From Sphingobium sp. (GTDB lineage: Bacteria; Pseudomonadota; Alphaproteobacteria; Sphingomonadales; Sphingomonadaceae), in the NCBI GenBank assembly GCA_009360885.1, contig SPEL01000004.1, positions 1-64,000 on the forward strand: DNA of 64,000 nucleotides, in the 5' to 3' direction. The notes below the pieces were generated by a model that was not told the DNA's origin, did not search any database, and was given only the letters and a program-made list of their open reading frames with translations. Positions within the stretch are counted from its first letter, which is position 1. Every line of letters starts with the position of its first letter. This document shows positions 36,075 through 45,092 of the stretch, piece by piece. A program made the position numbers and the translations under genes.

Positions 36075-36836
36075 CTATTCCGTTACTAGCGCACAGGGGC
36101 GGATGGCGGCAGGATCCGGGCGCGCACCAGCCAGCCGAAAGCGCGCCATATAACCACCGGCTGCGGGACGCGGCATAATTTCAATCAACCGATAGCCAAC
36201 GGACGAAAATTCGCAAATCAGCAATTTAGGCGGCGTGCCATGCTGATCGGTAGACCGCAGCGAATCGACCACCACCACCTCACCATCTTTCTTGATGGCA
36301 GGCCGTAAATTCCAGAGAAACGCATAAGGCTCCTCTATTTCATGGTACATATGCACCATGAATATGCGGTCGAAACTGGCGGGTGGCAAGTTCGGGTCAT
36401 CCGCTGTGCCCAGTGTCACGCTGACATTATCCCAATGTTCACGGGTGATACGGCGGCCCAGTGCCTCCGTCACCTCAGGCATAATATCCTGCGCCAGCAC
36501 CCGCCCGTTGCGCCCGACACGCTGGGCCAGACGCACCGTATAATAGCCCTCACCCGCACCAATATCGGCGACCGTCATACCGGGAATGATCCCGGCCCGA
36601 TCCATAATATCTTTGGCTTCATTCACCCGGTCACGGGCTTCTTCGCTGCTATAGCGGGTGGAAACTGTAGGGGCGATAGGGCGCTCTGCCTTCGGGAAAT
36701 CTGCCGCGCTGGCGCGCCGTTCCTCCCCGCTGTGCTGGTCGCCTTCTACGCCGTCACAGGATGGCAGCAACAAACCGGCCACACCGGCCAGCAGACATGC
36801 CCCCTTAGGCAGTCCGGCCATGCGCGGCACGATCAT
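36075..36836 (-). CDS. Exported, lipoprotein-like SAM methyltransferase
   Basis: The 253-residue product begins MIVPRMAGLPKGACLLAGVAGLLLPSCDGVEG, which looks like an export signal with a possible lipobox (LPSC; Pro at -2 is unusual). After a charged linker comes a class I methyltransferase fold: SSEEARDRVNEAKDIMDRAGI, the SAM motif GMTVADIGAGEGYYTVRLA, RVLAQDIMPEV, and DRIFMVHMYHEIEEPYAFLW. Methyltransferases normally stay in the cytoplasm where SAM is made, so an exported one is odd. Related exported proteins of this shape occur in other Proteobacteria, but the substrate is unknown. It is a single gene between the tad operon and prfB. Confidence 0.8.
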   Translation of the reverse strand: MIVPRMAGLPKGACLLAGVAGLLLPSCDGVEGDQHSGEERRASAADFPKAERPIAPTVSTRYSSEEARDRVNEAKDIMDRAGIIPGMTVADIGAGEGYYTVRLAQRVGRNGRVLAQDIMPEVTEALGRRITREHWDNVSVTLGTADDPNLPPASFDRIFMVHMYHEIEEPYAFLWNLRPAIKKDGEVVVVDSLRSTDQHGTPPKLLICEFSSVGYRLIEIMPRPAAGGYMARFRLAGARPDPAAIRPCALVTE

Positions 36837-36901
36837 CAGCCCTTATCCTGCATAATCGCTGGCCTGCATCGGTCACCGGACTCCAACACCCCATATTTCC
36901 T

Positions 36902-38029
36902 TTAATCGACGTCTTCGACCTCGACCTTCTCACCCGTCACCTTCTGGGAAAGAGCAGCAGCCATATAGGGGTCCAGTGCCCCATCCAGCACATCATCAGG
37001 CGAGGAGGAAACCACGCCAGTGCGCAAATCCTTCACCATCTGATAGGGTTGCAGCACATAAGAACGAATCTGATGGCCCCAGCCAATTTCGGTTTTGGCC
37101 GCATATTCGCCGCTGGCTGCTGCTTCCCGCTCTGCCAGTTCCTTTTCATAGAGGCGCGCCTTCAGCATGTTCATCGCGGTTGCGCGGTTTTTATGCTGCG
37201 AACGGTCATTCTGGCAGGCGACAATGATGCCAGTGGGAACGTGGGTGATACGCACCGCCGAATCGGTGGTGTTAACGTGCTGACCGCCCGCACCCGATGC
37301 ACGGTAAGTATCCATTTTGAGGTCCGCCGGGTTGATCTCAATGTCGATATTGTCATCAATCACCGGATAGACCCATACGGAAGAGAAGCTGGTGTGCCGC
37401 CGGGCTGAGCTATCATAAGGCGAAATGCGCACGAGCCGATGCACGCCGCTTTCCGTCTTGGCGTAACCATAGGCGTTTTCGCCCTTAATCAGCAATGTGG
37501 CGGATTTAATGCCCGCCTGTTCACCGGCCTGATAATCGACCAGTTCCACCTTATAGCCGCGCTTTTCGGCCCAGCGTTGATACATGCGTTGCAGCATTTC
37601 GGCCCAGTCTTGGCTTTCGGTGCCGCCCGCCCCCGCATGGATTTCCAGATACGTATCCATGCCGTCTGCTTCACCGGCCAGCAGAGCCTTGATCTTGGCA
37701 TCATCCGCCTTTTCGGCAAGCTGCTTAAGGGATGCTACGGCCTCATCCGCCATAGCATCATCGCCCTCTGCCTCGGCCATTTCGATGAGTTCAACCGTGT
37801 CGTTCATCTCTGTTTCAATGGCACGGGTCGCGGAAATGGCGCTGTCCAACCGGGTGCGTTCCCGCATCACCTCCTGCGCCTGCTTCTGGTCATTCCACAG
37901 GGCAGGGTCCTCAACGCGGGCATTGAGTTCATCAAGACGGCGCAGGGCGCGATCCCAATCAAGGAACCGACGCAGCAAATCCAGTGCGGCGTTGATACGA
38001 TCTACATTAGCTTGCGCTTCGGCGCGCAT
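36902..38029 (-). CDS. prfB: Peptide chain release factor 2
   Basis: RF2 releases peptides at UGA and UAA codons. The 375-residue protein has the GGQ catalytic motif at 248-250 ([10 protein letters not shown]) and an SPY at 203-205 where E. coli has the SPF stop-codon reader; Tyr for Phe is seen in alphaproteobacteria. The frame is uninterrupted from the ATG at 38029, so the +1 frameshift control of enterobacterial prfB is absent, as expected in this class. Confidence 0.97.
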   Translation of the reverse strand: MRAEAQANVDRINAALDLLRRFLDWDRALRRLDELNARVEDPALWNDQKQAQEVMRERTRLDSAISATRAIETEMNDTVELIEMAEAEGDDAMADEAVASLKQLAEKADDAKIKALLAGEADGMDTYLEIHAGAGGTESQDWAEMLQRMYQRWAEKRGYKVELVDYQAGEQAGIKSATLLIKGENAYGYAKTESGVHRLVRISPYDSSARRHTSFSSVWVYPVIDDNIDIEINPADLKMDTYRASGAGGQHVNTTDSAVRITHVPTGIIVACQNDRSQHKNRATAMNMLKARLYEKELAEREAAASGEYAAKTEIGWGHQIRSYVLQPYQMVKDLRTGVVSSSPDDVLDGALDPYMAAALSQKVTGEKVEVEDVD

Positions 38030-38130
38030 ATTTGTTCTCCACCAAACTCTTCAAACGCCTTCCCGGCGCGCTTCACTCTCATTCCTGACAGCAAGAGAAT
38101 CATCTCGTTCCCTGCATCCCGACAGGCCGC

Positions 38131-40689
38131 CTAATATATACCGCCTTCGCGCTGCAAGAAATCACTGTCACGCGGCGCAGAGGATGTGGTGGACCGCGTG
38201 CGGGCTACTGCCTTTTGCTGGGACTCCACCTCCTCCTTGCGGATGGTGCGGCGCGGTTCTGATTCCGGCTTGAAGGCTTCCCATATAATGGCGGGTTTGC
38301 CATCATTGCCCGTCGGCCATGCGCCATAGACCCGCTTGCCAGAGCGACGATCAATCCGCACCATGCGCACGCCCGGCGGGGCGATGAACGGTGTTTTGGG
38401 CATGTCCTTCAGGATCGGCTCCATCGCTTCCTTCCAGATCGGGACTGCAATCCGTCCACCCTGTGCATAGCCACCCATGGACCGGGGCGTATCAAAACCG
38501 AGATAGACCCCGGCGACCAGATCAGGCGATCCACCCACAAACCACACATTGGTGGGGCCATTGGTGGTGCCAGTCTTGCCAAAAAGCGGACGCTTCAGAT
38601 CGACCAAACGCGTCGCGGTGCCGCGCTGAATGACGCCTTCGGTAATATGGACCATCTGATAGGCGGTCATCGCGTTCATCGCCTGCCGCCCTTCCGCGCC
38701 GAAACGCGGCATCGCCTTGCCATCCCAGTCAGGCGCATTACAGCCATCGCAGGCACGCCATTTTTCCGGCCAGATCACCTTGCCGCGGCGATCCTGCACA
38801 TAATCCATCACCTTGGGTTCCATCAGGCGGCCCTGATTGGCGAGCGCCGCATATGCGTTCACCATCTTCTCAACCGTGGTTTCGCCCGCACCCAATGCAA
38901 AAGAGAGATACGGCTCATAATCGCCAATGCCCATCGCCTTGATCGTGCGGACCACCCGGTCCATCCCGGTCTGGGATGCTGCGCGCACGGTCATCAGGTT
39001 ACGCGATTGCTCAATGCCCCAACGCATTGTTTGCGCACCGCCGCCGCCGCCGCCAAAGTTCCGAAAGCATTTCTGGCCCAGACGCGCCGATTGCCACACG
39101 CAGAAGGGGCCATCGACGATGATGGTCGCCGGGGTCATCCCATTATCCAGCGCAGACGCGTAGACAAAGGGTTTAATCGTCGAGCCGGGCTGACGCATCG
39201 CCTGCGTCGCACGGTTATAAGAGGACAGTCCTGCGTCAAAACCGCCCTGCATCGCGTGGATGCGCGCCGTTGCCACGCTTTCGACCATCATGCCGCCCGA
39301 TATGGCCGGGATATTCCGCAGCGCATAGCTAGTGCCGCCCGTCGCCTTCACCGCGATCAGATCACCCGGCTGCATCGCAGAAAAAGCGGTGCCACCAGTC
39401 TTGCGATAGACAAGACCCGCCGAAGAAGCTGGCAAAACACCAGTATCGCCATTCGCAAAACCGATTTGCGCGCTGCCACCTTGTTTTGAAACGACCACCG
39501 CAACACGCCAGTCATCATAATGGATGGTCTTGGCGCTGCTCGCCAGTCTCTGCGCCCATTTATCATCCATGTCGATGGTCGCAATCGGGCCAGACCAGCC
39601 ATGGCCCGCATCATAGCGGATCAGGCCTGCCCGCAGCGCAGAGGCAACGGATTGCTGCATCTGTGCATTATAGGGGGTGCGGATCCACAATCCCCCGCCA
39701 TAGACGCTATTCGGGCCTTTTTCCTCAGTCTCGCCAAATTTATCAATCAGGCGACGACGAATTTCTTCGAGATAATAGCCACCAGCGGCAGCCTCCCCCC
39801 GATCAAACAAATCCCCACGCTGCGTGACCGTACCAAGGGGCTGTGCAACAGCGGCGCTATATTGAGCGCGATTGATCCAGCCATTTTCCAGCATCGCGCC
39901 CAACGCCCAGTTACGCCGTTCCAACGCACGGGCATGACCTGCGCTGCTTTCCGGGCGATAATTGGCCGGACCTTTAGGCAGAATTGCCAGATAGGCTGCC
40001 TCATGCAGTTGCAGATCGCCGACATCCTTGCCGAAATATGCGCGCGACGCCGCCTGTACACCATAAGCATTACGGCCAAGGAATATCTGATTGAGGTAGA
40101 GTTCCAAAATCTGCTGCTTCGTCATCGCATTTTCCATGCGATAGGCGAGGATCATTTCCTTCACCTTGCGGGTGGGGGAATAAGCATCACCGATCAGCAG
40201 ATTTTTCGCCACCTGCTGCGTGATTGTGGACCCACCTTTTGCCCGCGCCCCAGAACCAATTTTGCTGACATAATCAAACACCGCGCCCGCAAGACCCGGC
40301 AAATCCACCCCATGATGGGTGAAAAAGGTCTTGTCTTCTGCCGCCAGATAAGCGCGGATCAGAACCGGCGGGAAATCATCATATTGCAACTGAACGCGCC
40401 GTTCACGGGCGTAGCTGTATATTGGTTCACCATTAATATCGCGCACAACACTGGGCAGCGCCGGTTCATAATCGGCAAGGGCCGCTGCATCGGGCAAATC
40501 CCGCGCAAAAACGAACCAGAACAAGCCCGCAAGCACCGCGACCACGCCTATCGCATAGCCCCCAAGGCGCACCCATTTCCGCCCCCATAAACGGGACAAA
40601 CGGCCATCGCCCCCGGCACCTTCCCTACAGGCGCGCCAGCTAAACTTCTTGCCTTTGGATGTTTCGCTTATGTCGTTCTGATCCATCAC
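38131..40689 (-). CDS. mrcA: Penicillin-binding protein 1A
   Basis: This bifunctional enzyme polymerises glycan strands and crosslinks peptidoglycan. The 852-residue protein has a basic cytoplasmic start, one membrane helix at about 45-65 (YAIGVVAVLAGLFWFVF), a glycosyltransferase domain with AAEDKTFFTHHGVD (catalytic Glu) and KGGSTITQQVAKNLL, and a transpeptidase domain with active-site Ser in QPGSTIKPF, the SRN motif (EQSRNLMT) and KTGTTN. Between the domains is an outer-membrane-protein-A-like insert seen in PBP1A. Start ATG at 40689 (MM) or the next codon. The downstream gene on the same strand is prfB, and the upstream gene is the amidase. Confidence 0.95.
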   Translation of the reverse strand: MMDQNDISETSKGKKFSWRACREGAGGDGRLSRLWGRKWVRLGGYAIGVVAVLAGLFWFVFARDLPDAAALADYEPALPSVVRDINGEPIYSYARERRVQLQYDDFPPVLIRAYLAAEDKTFFTHHGVDLPGLAGAVFDYVSKIGSGARAKGGSTITQQVAKNLLIGDAYSPTRKVKEMILAYRMENAMTKQQILELYLNQIFLGRNAYGVQAASRAYFGKDVGDLQLHEAAYLAILPKGPANYRPESSAGHARALERRNWALGAMLENGWINRAQYSAAVAQPLGTVTQRGDLFDRGEAAAGGYYLEEIRRRLIDKFGETEEKGPNSVYGGGLWIRTPYNAQMQQSVASALRAGLIRYDAGHGWSGPIATIDMDDKWAQRLASSAKTIHYDDWRVAVVVSKQGGSAQIGFANGDTGVLPASSAGLVYRKTGGTAFSAMQPGDLIAVKATGGTSYALRNIPAISGGMMVESVATARIHAMQGGFDAGLSSYNRATQAMRQPGSTIKPFVYASALDNGMTPATIIVDGPFCVWQSARLGQKCFRNFGGGGGGAQTMRWGIEQSRNLMTVRAASQTGMDRVVRTIKAMGIGDYEPYLSFALGAGETTVEKMVNAYAALANQGRLMEPKVMDYVQDRRGKVIWPEKWRACDGCNAPDWDGKAMPRFGAEGRQAMNAMTAYQMVHITEGVIQRGTATRLVDLKRPLFGKTGTTNGPTNVWFVGGSPDLVAGVYLGFDTPRSMGGYAQGGRIAVPIWKEAMEPILKDMPKTPFIAPPGVRMVRIDRRSGKRVYGAWPTGNDGKPAIIWEAFKPESEPRRTIRKEEVESQQKAVARTRSTTSSAPRDSDFLQREGGIY

Positions 40690-40765
40690 GCCATCGCTCT
40701 AGGAGAATATCGCCGCTTTGACCAGTGCTTCCGCGATGGTCCGACGCAGGAAAGATACCCTGCCA

Positions 40766-41710
40766 TCAGCGGCTGTCCGACAGGCGTGCGAAATAAACGC
40801 CAACGGCGCGCGCCACGCCCTGCGCTATCTTATCCCGGCCCGCTTTATCCGCGAGCCGCGCTGCATCCTGCGCGCTACTGATATAGCCCGCCTCAAACAG
40901 GGCAGAGGGCATATCCGGTGCCTTCAACACCACCAATGACGCATAACGATGCCAACGCCCGCGAAAACCAATATAAGGCCCGGCCTCCCGATACAGAATT
41001 TGCGCAAAATCAGCCGAAGACCGCATGGCATCCCGCTGCGATAGGTCGATCAATATTGTCGAAACATCCGCAGTCATGCCTTTGGTGGCATCCACCCCAT
41101 CCCCAGTGGAAAGCACCACGCCATTAATCACCGCCCCGCCATTTTCCCGCGCAGCAAGACGCGCGGCTTCCCGGTCTGACGCGGTTTCGGAAAGGGTATA
41201 GATGGATGCCCCCTGCGCCTCTTCATTCTCTGCCGCATCAGCATGAATGGAAAGGAACAGCCCTGCCCCCATTTTACGCGCCATCTCATACCGCTCAGGC
41301 AGGCTGATATACCGGTCATCATCGCGTGTCAGCGCTACACGCACCCGTCCCTGAGCCACAATGCCGTCCCGAATAGAACGGGAAAGGGCGAGGGTGACGT
41401 CCTTTTCCATCAGCCGCGATGTATTTTTACCCCCGTTAGCAGCATCATTAATCGCGCCGGGGTCACGCCCCCCATGGCCGGGATCAATCACTACCAGTGG
41501 CAGGGACGGGTCATTCGGCCCCGATATCGGCGGTAAAGAAAGAGGAGGATCCGCCACAGGCAGACTTACATCAAGCCGATGCATCACGCCGTGGGAACCC
41601 CATCCAGCCGCCTTCCCTGTCAGGCCAGCATAAGCGAAATACCCACCGCCAACGGCCAGTAAGGCAATAAAAACAGCCCCCGCGCCATATGATAGTGCCC
41701 GATAATTCAT
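40766..41710 (-). CDS. N-acetylmuramoyl-L-alanine amidase (Amidase_3)
   Basis: The enzyme cuts the amide bond between muramic acid and the peptide stem. The 314-residue protein has an N-terminal membrane anchor (GAGAVFIALLAVGGGYFAYA), a linker, and the zinc amidase domain with LVVIDPGHGGRDPG (His ligand), the catalytic KDVTLALS segment (Glu at the second metal position), RVALTRDDDRYISL, LFLSIHADAAEN (second His) and SALFEAGYISSAQDA (the family's catalytic Glu). It lacks a helix-blocking domain as far as I can see. It is 76 bases upstream of mrcA on the same strand, so a shared cell-wall operon is likely. Confidence 0.93.
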   Translation of the reverse strand: MNYRALSYGAGAVFIALLAVGGGYFAYAGLTGKAAGWGSHGVMHRLDVSLPVADPPLSLPPISGPNDPSLPLVVIDPGHGGRDPGAINDAANGGKNTSRLMEKDVTLALSRSIRDGIVAQGRVRVALTRDDDRYISLPERYEMARKMGAGLFLSIHADAAENEEAQGASIYTLSETASDREAARLAARENGGAVINGVVLSTGDGVDATKGMTADVSTILIDLSQRDAMRSSADFAQILYREAGPYIGFRGRWHRYASLVVLKAPDMPSALFEAGYISSAQDAARLADKAGRDKIAQGVARAVGVYFARLSDSR

Positions 41711-42243
41711 CTGCGCCTGATAATCATCCTCAAGTCATTCACCAGAAAGGAAAGCAAATCTTTACCTCTCCTTTATGCCTGCATCCTATAAACAGAAAAA
41801 CAGTAGAAACCGAAAGAAGAAACAAAATCATCGGGCAGATGTTGCCCCTTGCCCGGACTGATGCTAGCCATTCAAATGTGCTATCAGGTTATGCATTGCT
41901 ATGACCGGAAATGCACAATCCCGCCGGGGGCAGCGATCTGTATCGCCAACCCACGCTATTTCAATAGGTTGACGTTGCATGAGGCATTTTTCCCAACCCA
42001 TTCCAGCCCCTGTTGGCGGCGCTGGTCTATGGTTGGCACAGAATGGAACCGGCATGGTGGCCGGTCATGCCCATGAAACAAACACATTTGCCGCATTTGG
42101 CGACGCTTTTCATAGCTTTTCCAATGTTTTCAAACCGGCTGAGGCCCGCTTTGCCCCTTTGGCACGGCGCAGGCTACAGCCCCCAGTCAATAGCGCGACC
42201 CGCCGATTTTTCATCAGGCCCTGTCGCGCCCGGAGTATATTGA
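41711..42243 (+). promoter_or_regulatory. Divergent promoter region and long 5' leader of rne
   Basis: This 533-base gap has no convincing gene. It lies between the divergent amidase and rne starts, so it must hold promoters for both. RNase E genes are known to control their own mRNA through a long leader, and the length here fits that. Small stems such as GGGCAGATGTTGCCC near 41837 are visible, but no known leader structure can be named. Confidence 0.45.
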
Positions 42244-44979
42244 ATGACCATGCGTATGCTGATCGATGCGCGCCACCGGGAGGAAACCCGTGTCGCCGTC
42301 GTCAAAGGGAATCGAATCGAAGAATTTGATTTCGAATCAACAGAGCATAAACAGCTCAAGGGTAATATTTATCTGGCCAAGGTAACGCGGGTTGAACCCT
42401 CGCTGCAGGCTGCTTTTGTCGATTATGGTGGCAATCGCCATGGGTTTCTGGCCTTTTCGGAAATTCACCCGGATTATTACCAAATTCCCAAGGAAGATCG
42501 CGAAGCTCTGCTGCGCGAAGAAGCAGAACATGCCGCCGAAGAAGCGGCCTTGCGCGAAGAAGCGGCAGAGGAAGACGCCAGCGATGAAGCTGCAGGCCCC
42601 GATGCACTTGCCGACAATATAGAGGACGTGCCTGCCGTCGGTGCCGATGGCGAAGGCGAGAGCGAAGAAGGCCAGGCCCGCCCAGGACGCCGCCGCGGCC
42701 GTGTTAACGACGATCAGGCCGACGAACTTCGCCGCCGCCGTATGGCCCTGCGTCGCCGCTATAAGATTCAGGACGTTATCAAGCGCCGTCAGGTACTGCT
42801 GATTCAGGTCGTGAAGGAAGAGCGCGGTAATAAAGGCGCTGCCCTCACCACTTATCTCAGCCTCGCAGGCCGCTATTGCGTACTAATGCCCAATACCAGC
42901 CATGGCGGCGGCATTTCCCGCAAAATTTCTAACGCATCTGACCGTAAGCGCCTGAAATCCATCATTGCGGATATGAATTTGCCCGCGACAATGGGCTGCA
43001 TCGTCCGCACCGCAGGGCTTTCCCGCACCCGTACCGAAATCAAGCGTGATTTCGATTATCTCGCCCGCCTTTGGGATGGTATCCGCGAAAAAACATTGGG
43101 CAGCGATGCCCCTGCCCTCATCCATAATGACAGCGACCTCATCAAGCGCGCTATTCGCGATATTTACAACCGCGATATCGAAGAAGTGGTGATCGAAGGC
43201 GAAGAGGGCTATCGCGCTGCCAAAGATTTTATGAAATTGCTGATGCCCAGCCACGCCCGACGGGTACGGCAATATTCGGACGCCGTTTCCCTGTTCCAGC
43301 GTCATGGGGTCGAGGATCAACTCGCCGCCATGTACAACCCTGTGGTGCAGTTGAAATCAGGCGGCTATCTGGTCATCAACCCGACAGAAGCCTTGGTGTC
43401 GATCGATATCAACTCTGGCCGGTCCACCCGCGAACATGGGATTGAACAGACCGCCATCGCCACCAATCTTGAGGCGGCGCGCGAAATTGCACGTCAGCTT
43501 CGCCTGCGCGATATGGCAGGCCTCGTTGTCATCGACTTTATCGATATGGAGAATAACTCCAACATCCGTAAGGTCGAAAAGGCAATGAAGGAGGCGCTGA
43601 AGGATGACCGCGCCCGCATTCAGGTAGGCCGTATTTCCGGCTTTGGCCTAATGGAAATGAGCCGCCAGCGCCTGCGCACCGGCGTGCTGGAAGCATCCAC
43701 AAGGGTCTGCCCGCATTGCGACGGCACCGGCCTCGTCCGCACCGCATCGTCCGCTGGGCTTTCCGCTCTGCGTATGCTGGAAGAAGAAGCCGCCCGCGGC
43801 AAGGGCAGCATCATCACGCTACGCGCCAGCCAGGAAGCAGCCTTCTACGTCCTCAACAATAAGCGCCGCGAAATTGATGAGATTGAGCAGCGTTATGGTG
43901 TTTCCATCACCATATTGCCGGATGGCGAGGCAGAAGGCGCCCGCATGTCGGTGGAGGCCAACGGCCCCCGTCCAACTCGTGTGGTTGAATATGCCCCGCT
44001 CATCGAAGAAGAAGACGATGATCTTCCCTTGGATGAACTGGACGAGGAAGAAGACGCTGACGCCGCCGAAGAGCGCAACGAAGATCGTGGCGGAGAAGAC
44101 CGCGAAGGTGGTCGCCGCCGTCGCAGACGTCGCCGCCGCCGGGGTGGTCGCCGTGGTGGTCGTCGTCGGCGCGGTGAAAATGGCGAGTCCGGTGAGGCAC
44201 GGTCTGACGCTGGCAACAGCGAAAGCAGCGTAGCAACGCCATCGGAAGCTGGTGAAAGCGTGATTGCCGCCGAAGCAGCGAGCGGCGGTGAAGCCACCGC
44301 AATCTCTGTGGAAACACCGGCAGAAGCAGAAGCGCCCGTTGCGGAAGAAGCAGCGCCTAAAACACGGCGTCGCCCACGTGCGCGGACCAGCACTGCCAAG
44401 GCGAAAAATGCTGAGGCAGAAACCGCAGCGCCGGTCGAAGCTGCAGCAGAAACTGCGGCAAATGTTGCCGACACCGCAGTGGAAGCAGCCGCGCCCGCTG
44501 AAGAAGCGCCGATCAAGCCGAAACGCGCACCACGGCGCAAAAAGGCCGATGATGCCGATGCAGCCCCCAAGGCCGCACCCCGCCGCCGAACCAGTGCCGC
44601 CAAAGCTGCGGCCAGCGCTGCGGAAACAACAGAGGCCGAAGCAACGCCTGCAACCGAAGCTGCCCCGGCAGCAGAGGAGACACCGGCCAAACCGAAACGC
44701 GCACCACGGCGTAAAAAGGCCGATGATGCCGATGCAGCCCCTAAGGCTGCAACGCCGCGCCGCCGTACCAGTGCTGCCAAAAAGGCGCAGGATGCCGCCG
44801 CTGAGGCAGCGACCACCGCGCCTGCAACGGAAGCGGGCACTCCCGCAACCGCTCCTTCCGCTTCCGCGCCAGATACAGCGAAAGAGGCCGGCACCGCTGC
44901 TCCCGATACCACGGGAGCCAGCGATACCGATGGCCAGCCACCACGTCGGGGCTGGTGGCAGCGCACCTTTGGCGAATAA
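42244..44979 (+). CDS. rne: Ribonuclease E
   Basis: RNase E makes the first cuts in mRNA decay and rRNA processing and builds the degradosome. The 911-residue protein has an S1 domain (KGNIYLAKVTRVEPSLQAAFVDYGG onward, interrupted by an acidic insert around 95-150), the RNase H/DNase I-like catalytic region (VSIDINSGRST and VVIDFIDMENN with metal-binding Asp), and a zinc link CPHCDGTG. From about residue 590 it is disordered: an acidic block, an Arg-rich block (RRRRRRRRRGGRRGG) and Ala/Glu/Lys repeats in which KPKRAPRRKKADDADAAPK occurs twice. The tail PPRRGWWQRTFGE resembles the Caulobacter RNase E end that binds PNPase. Confidence 0.95.
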   Translation: MTMRMLIDARHREETRVAVVKGNRIEEFDFESTEHKQLKGNIYLAKVTRVEPSLQAAFVDYGGNRHGFLAFSEIHPDYYQIPKEDREALLREEAEHAAEEAALREEAAEEDASDEAAGPDALADNIEDVPAVGADGEGESEEGQARPGRRRGRVNDDQADELRRRRMALRRRYKIQDVIKRRQVLLIQVVKEERGNKGAALTTYLSLAGRYCVLMPNTSHGGGISRKISNASDRKRLKSIIADMNLPATMGCIVRTAGLSRTRTEIKRDFDYLARLWDGIREKTLGSDAPALIHNDSDLIKRAIRDIYNRDIEEVVIEGEEGYRAAKDFMKLLMPSHARRVRQYSDAVSLFQRHGVEDQLAAMYNPVVQLKSGGYLVINPTEALVSIDINSGRSTREHGIEQTAIATNLEAAREIARQLRLRDMAGLVVIDFIDMENNSNIRKVEKAMKEALKDDRARIQVGRISGFGLMEMSRQRLRTGVLEASTRVCPHCDGTGLVRTASSAGLSALRMLEEEAARGKGSIITLRASQEAAFYVLNNKRREIDEIEQRYGVSITILPDGEAEGARMSVEANGPRPTRVVEYAPLIEEEDDDLPLDELDEEEDADAAEERNEDRGGEDREGGRRRRRRRRRRGGRRGGRRRRGENGESGEARSDAGNSESSVATPSEAGESVIAAEAASGGEATAISVETPAEAEAPVAEEAAPKTRRRPRARTSTAKAKNAEAETAAPVEAAAETAANVADTAVEAAAPAEEAPIKPKRAPRRKKADDADAAPKAAPRRRTSAAKAAASAAETTEAEATPATEAAPAAEETPAKPKRAPRRKKADDADAAPKAATPRRRTSAAKKAQDAAAEAATTAPATEAGTPATAPSASAPDTAKEAGTAAPDTTGASDTDGQPPRRGWWQRTFGE
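44513..44790 (+). repeat. Direct repeat inside the rne C-terminal region
   Basis: Two copies of a segment encoding KPKRAPRRKKADDADAAPKA then PRRRTSAAK begin at about 44515 and 44690, roughly 174 bp apart, with nearly identical DNA. They extend the basic RNA-binding tail of RNase E and are a possible site of length change by recombination. Confidence 0.75.
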
Positions 44980-45092
44980 AGCACCATATTGATGCCGCTT
45001 CTCTTCCTTCGGCCCATCCCATACCCTGATAGTATCAGGCGGGCCGAGGGGAGTGGGCGGCGTCATCTGGCGTTCAGGCACAAGCGGGCAAA

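Noticed and set aside
36902-38029. Programmed +1 frameshift in prfB
   Set aside because: The frame is continuous from ATG to stop, with no in-frame UGA and no CUUUGA slippery site near codon 25.
41979-42243. A plus-strand frame of about 116 codons running into rne
   Set aside because: It overlaps the start of rne in another frame and has no domain; the region is better seen as the rne leader.
43819-45081. Long Cys/Gly-rich and Ser/Ala-rich open frames on the minus strand opposite the rne tail
   Set aside because: They mirror the repetitive, GC-biased codons of the RNase E C-terminal region. No start signal or domain supports them.
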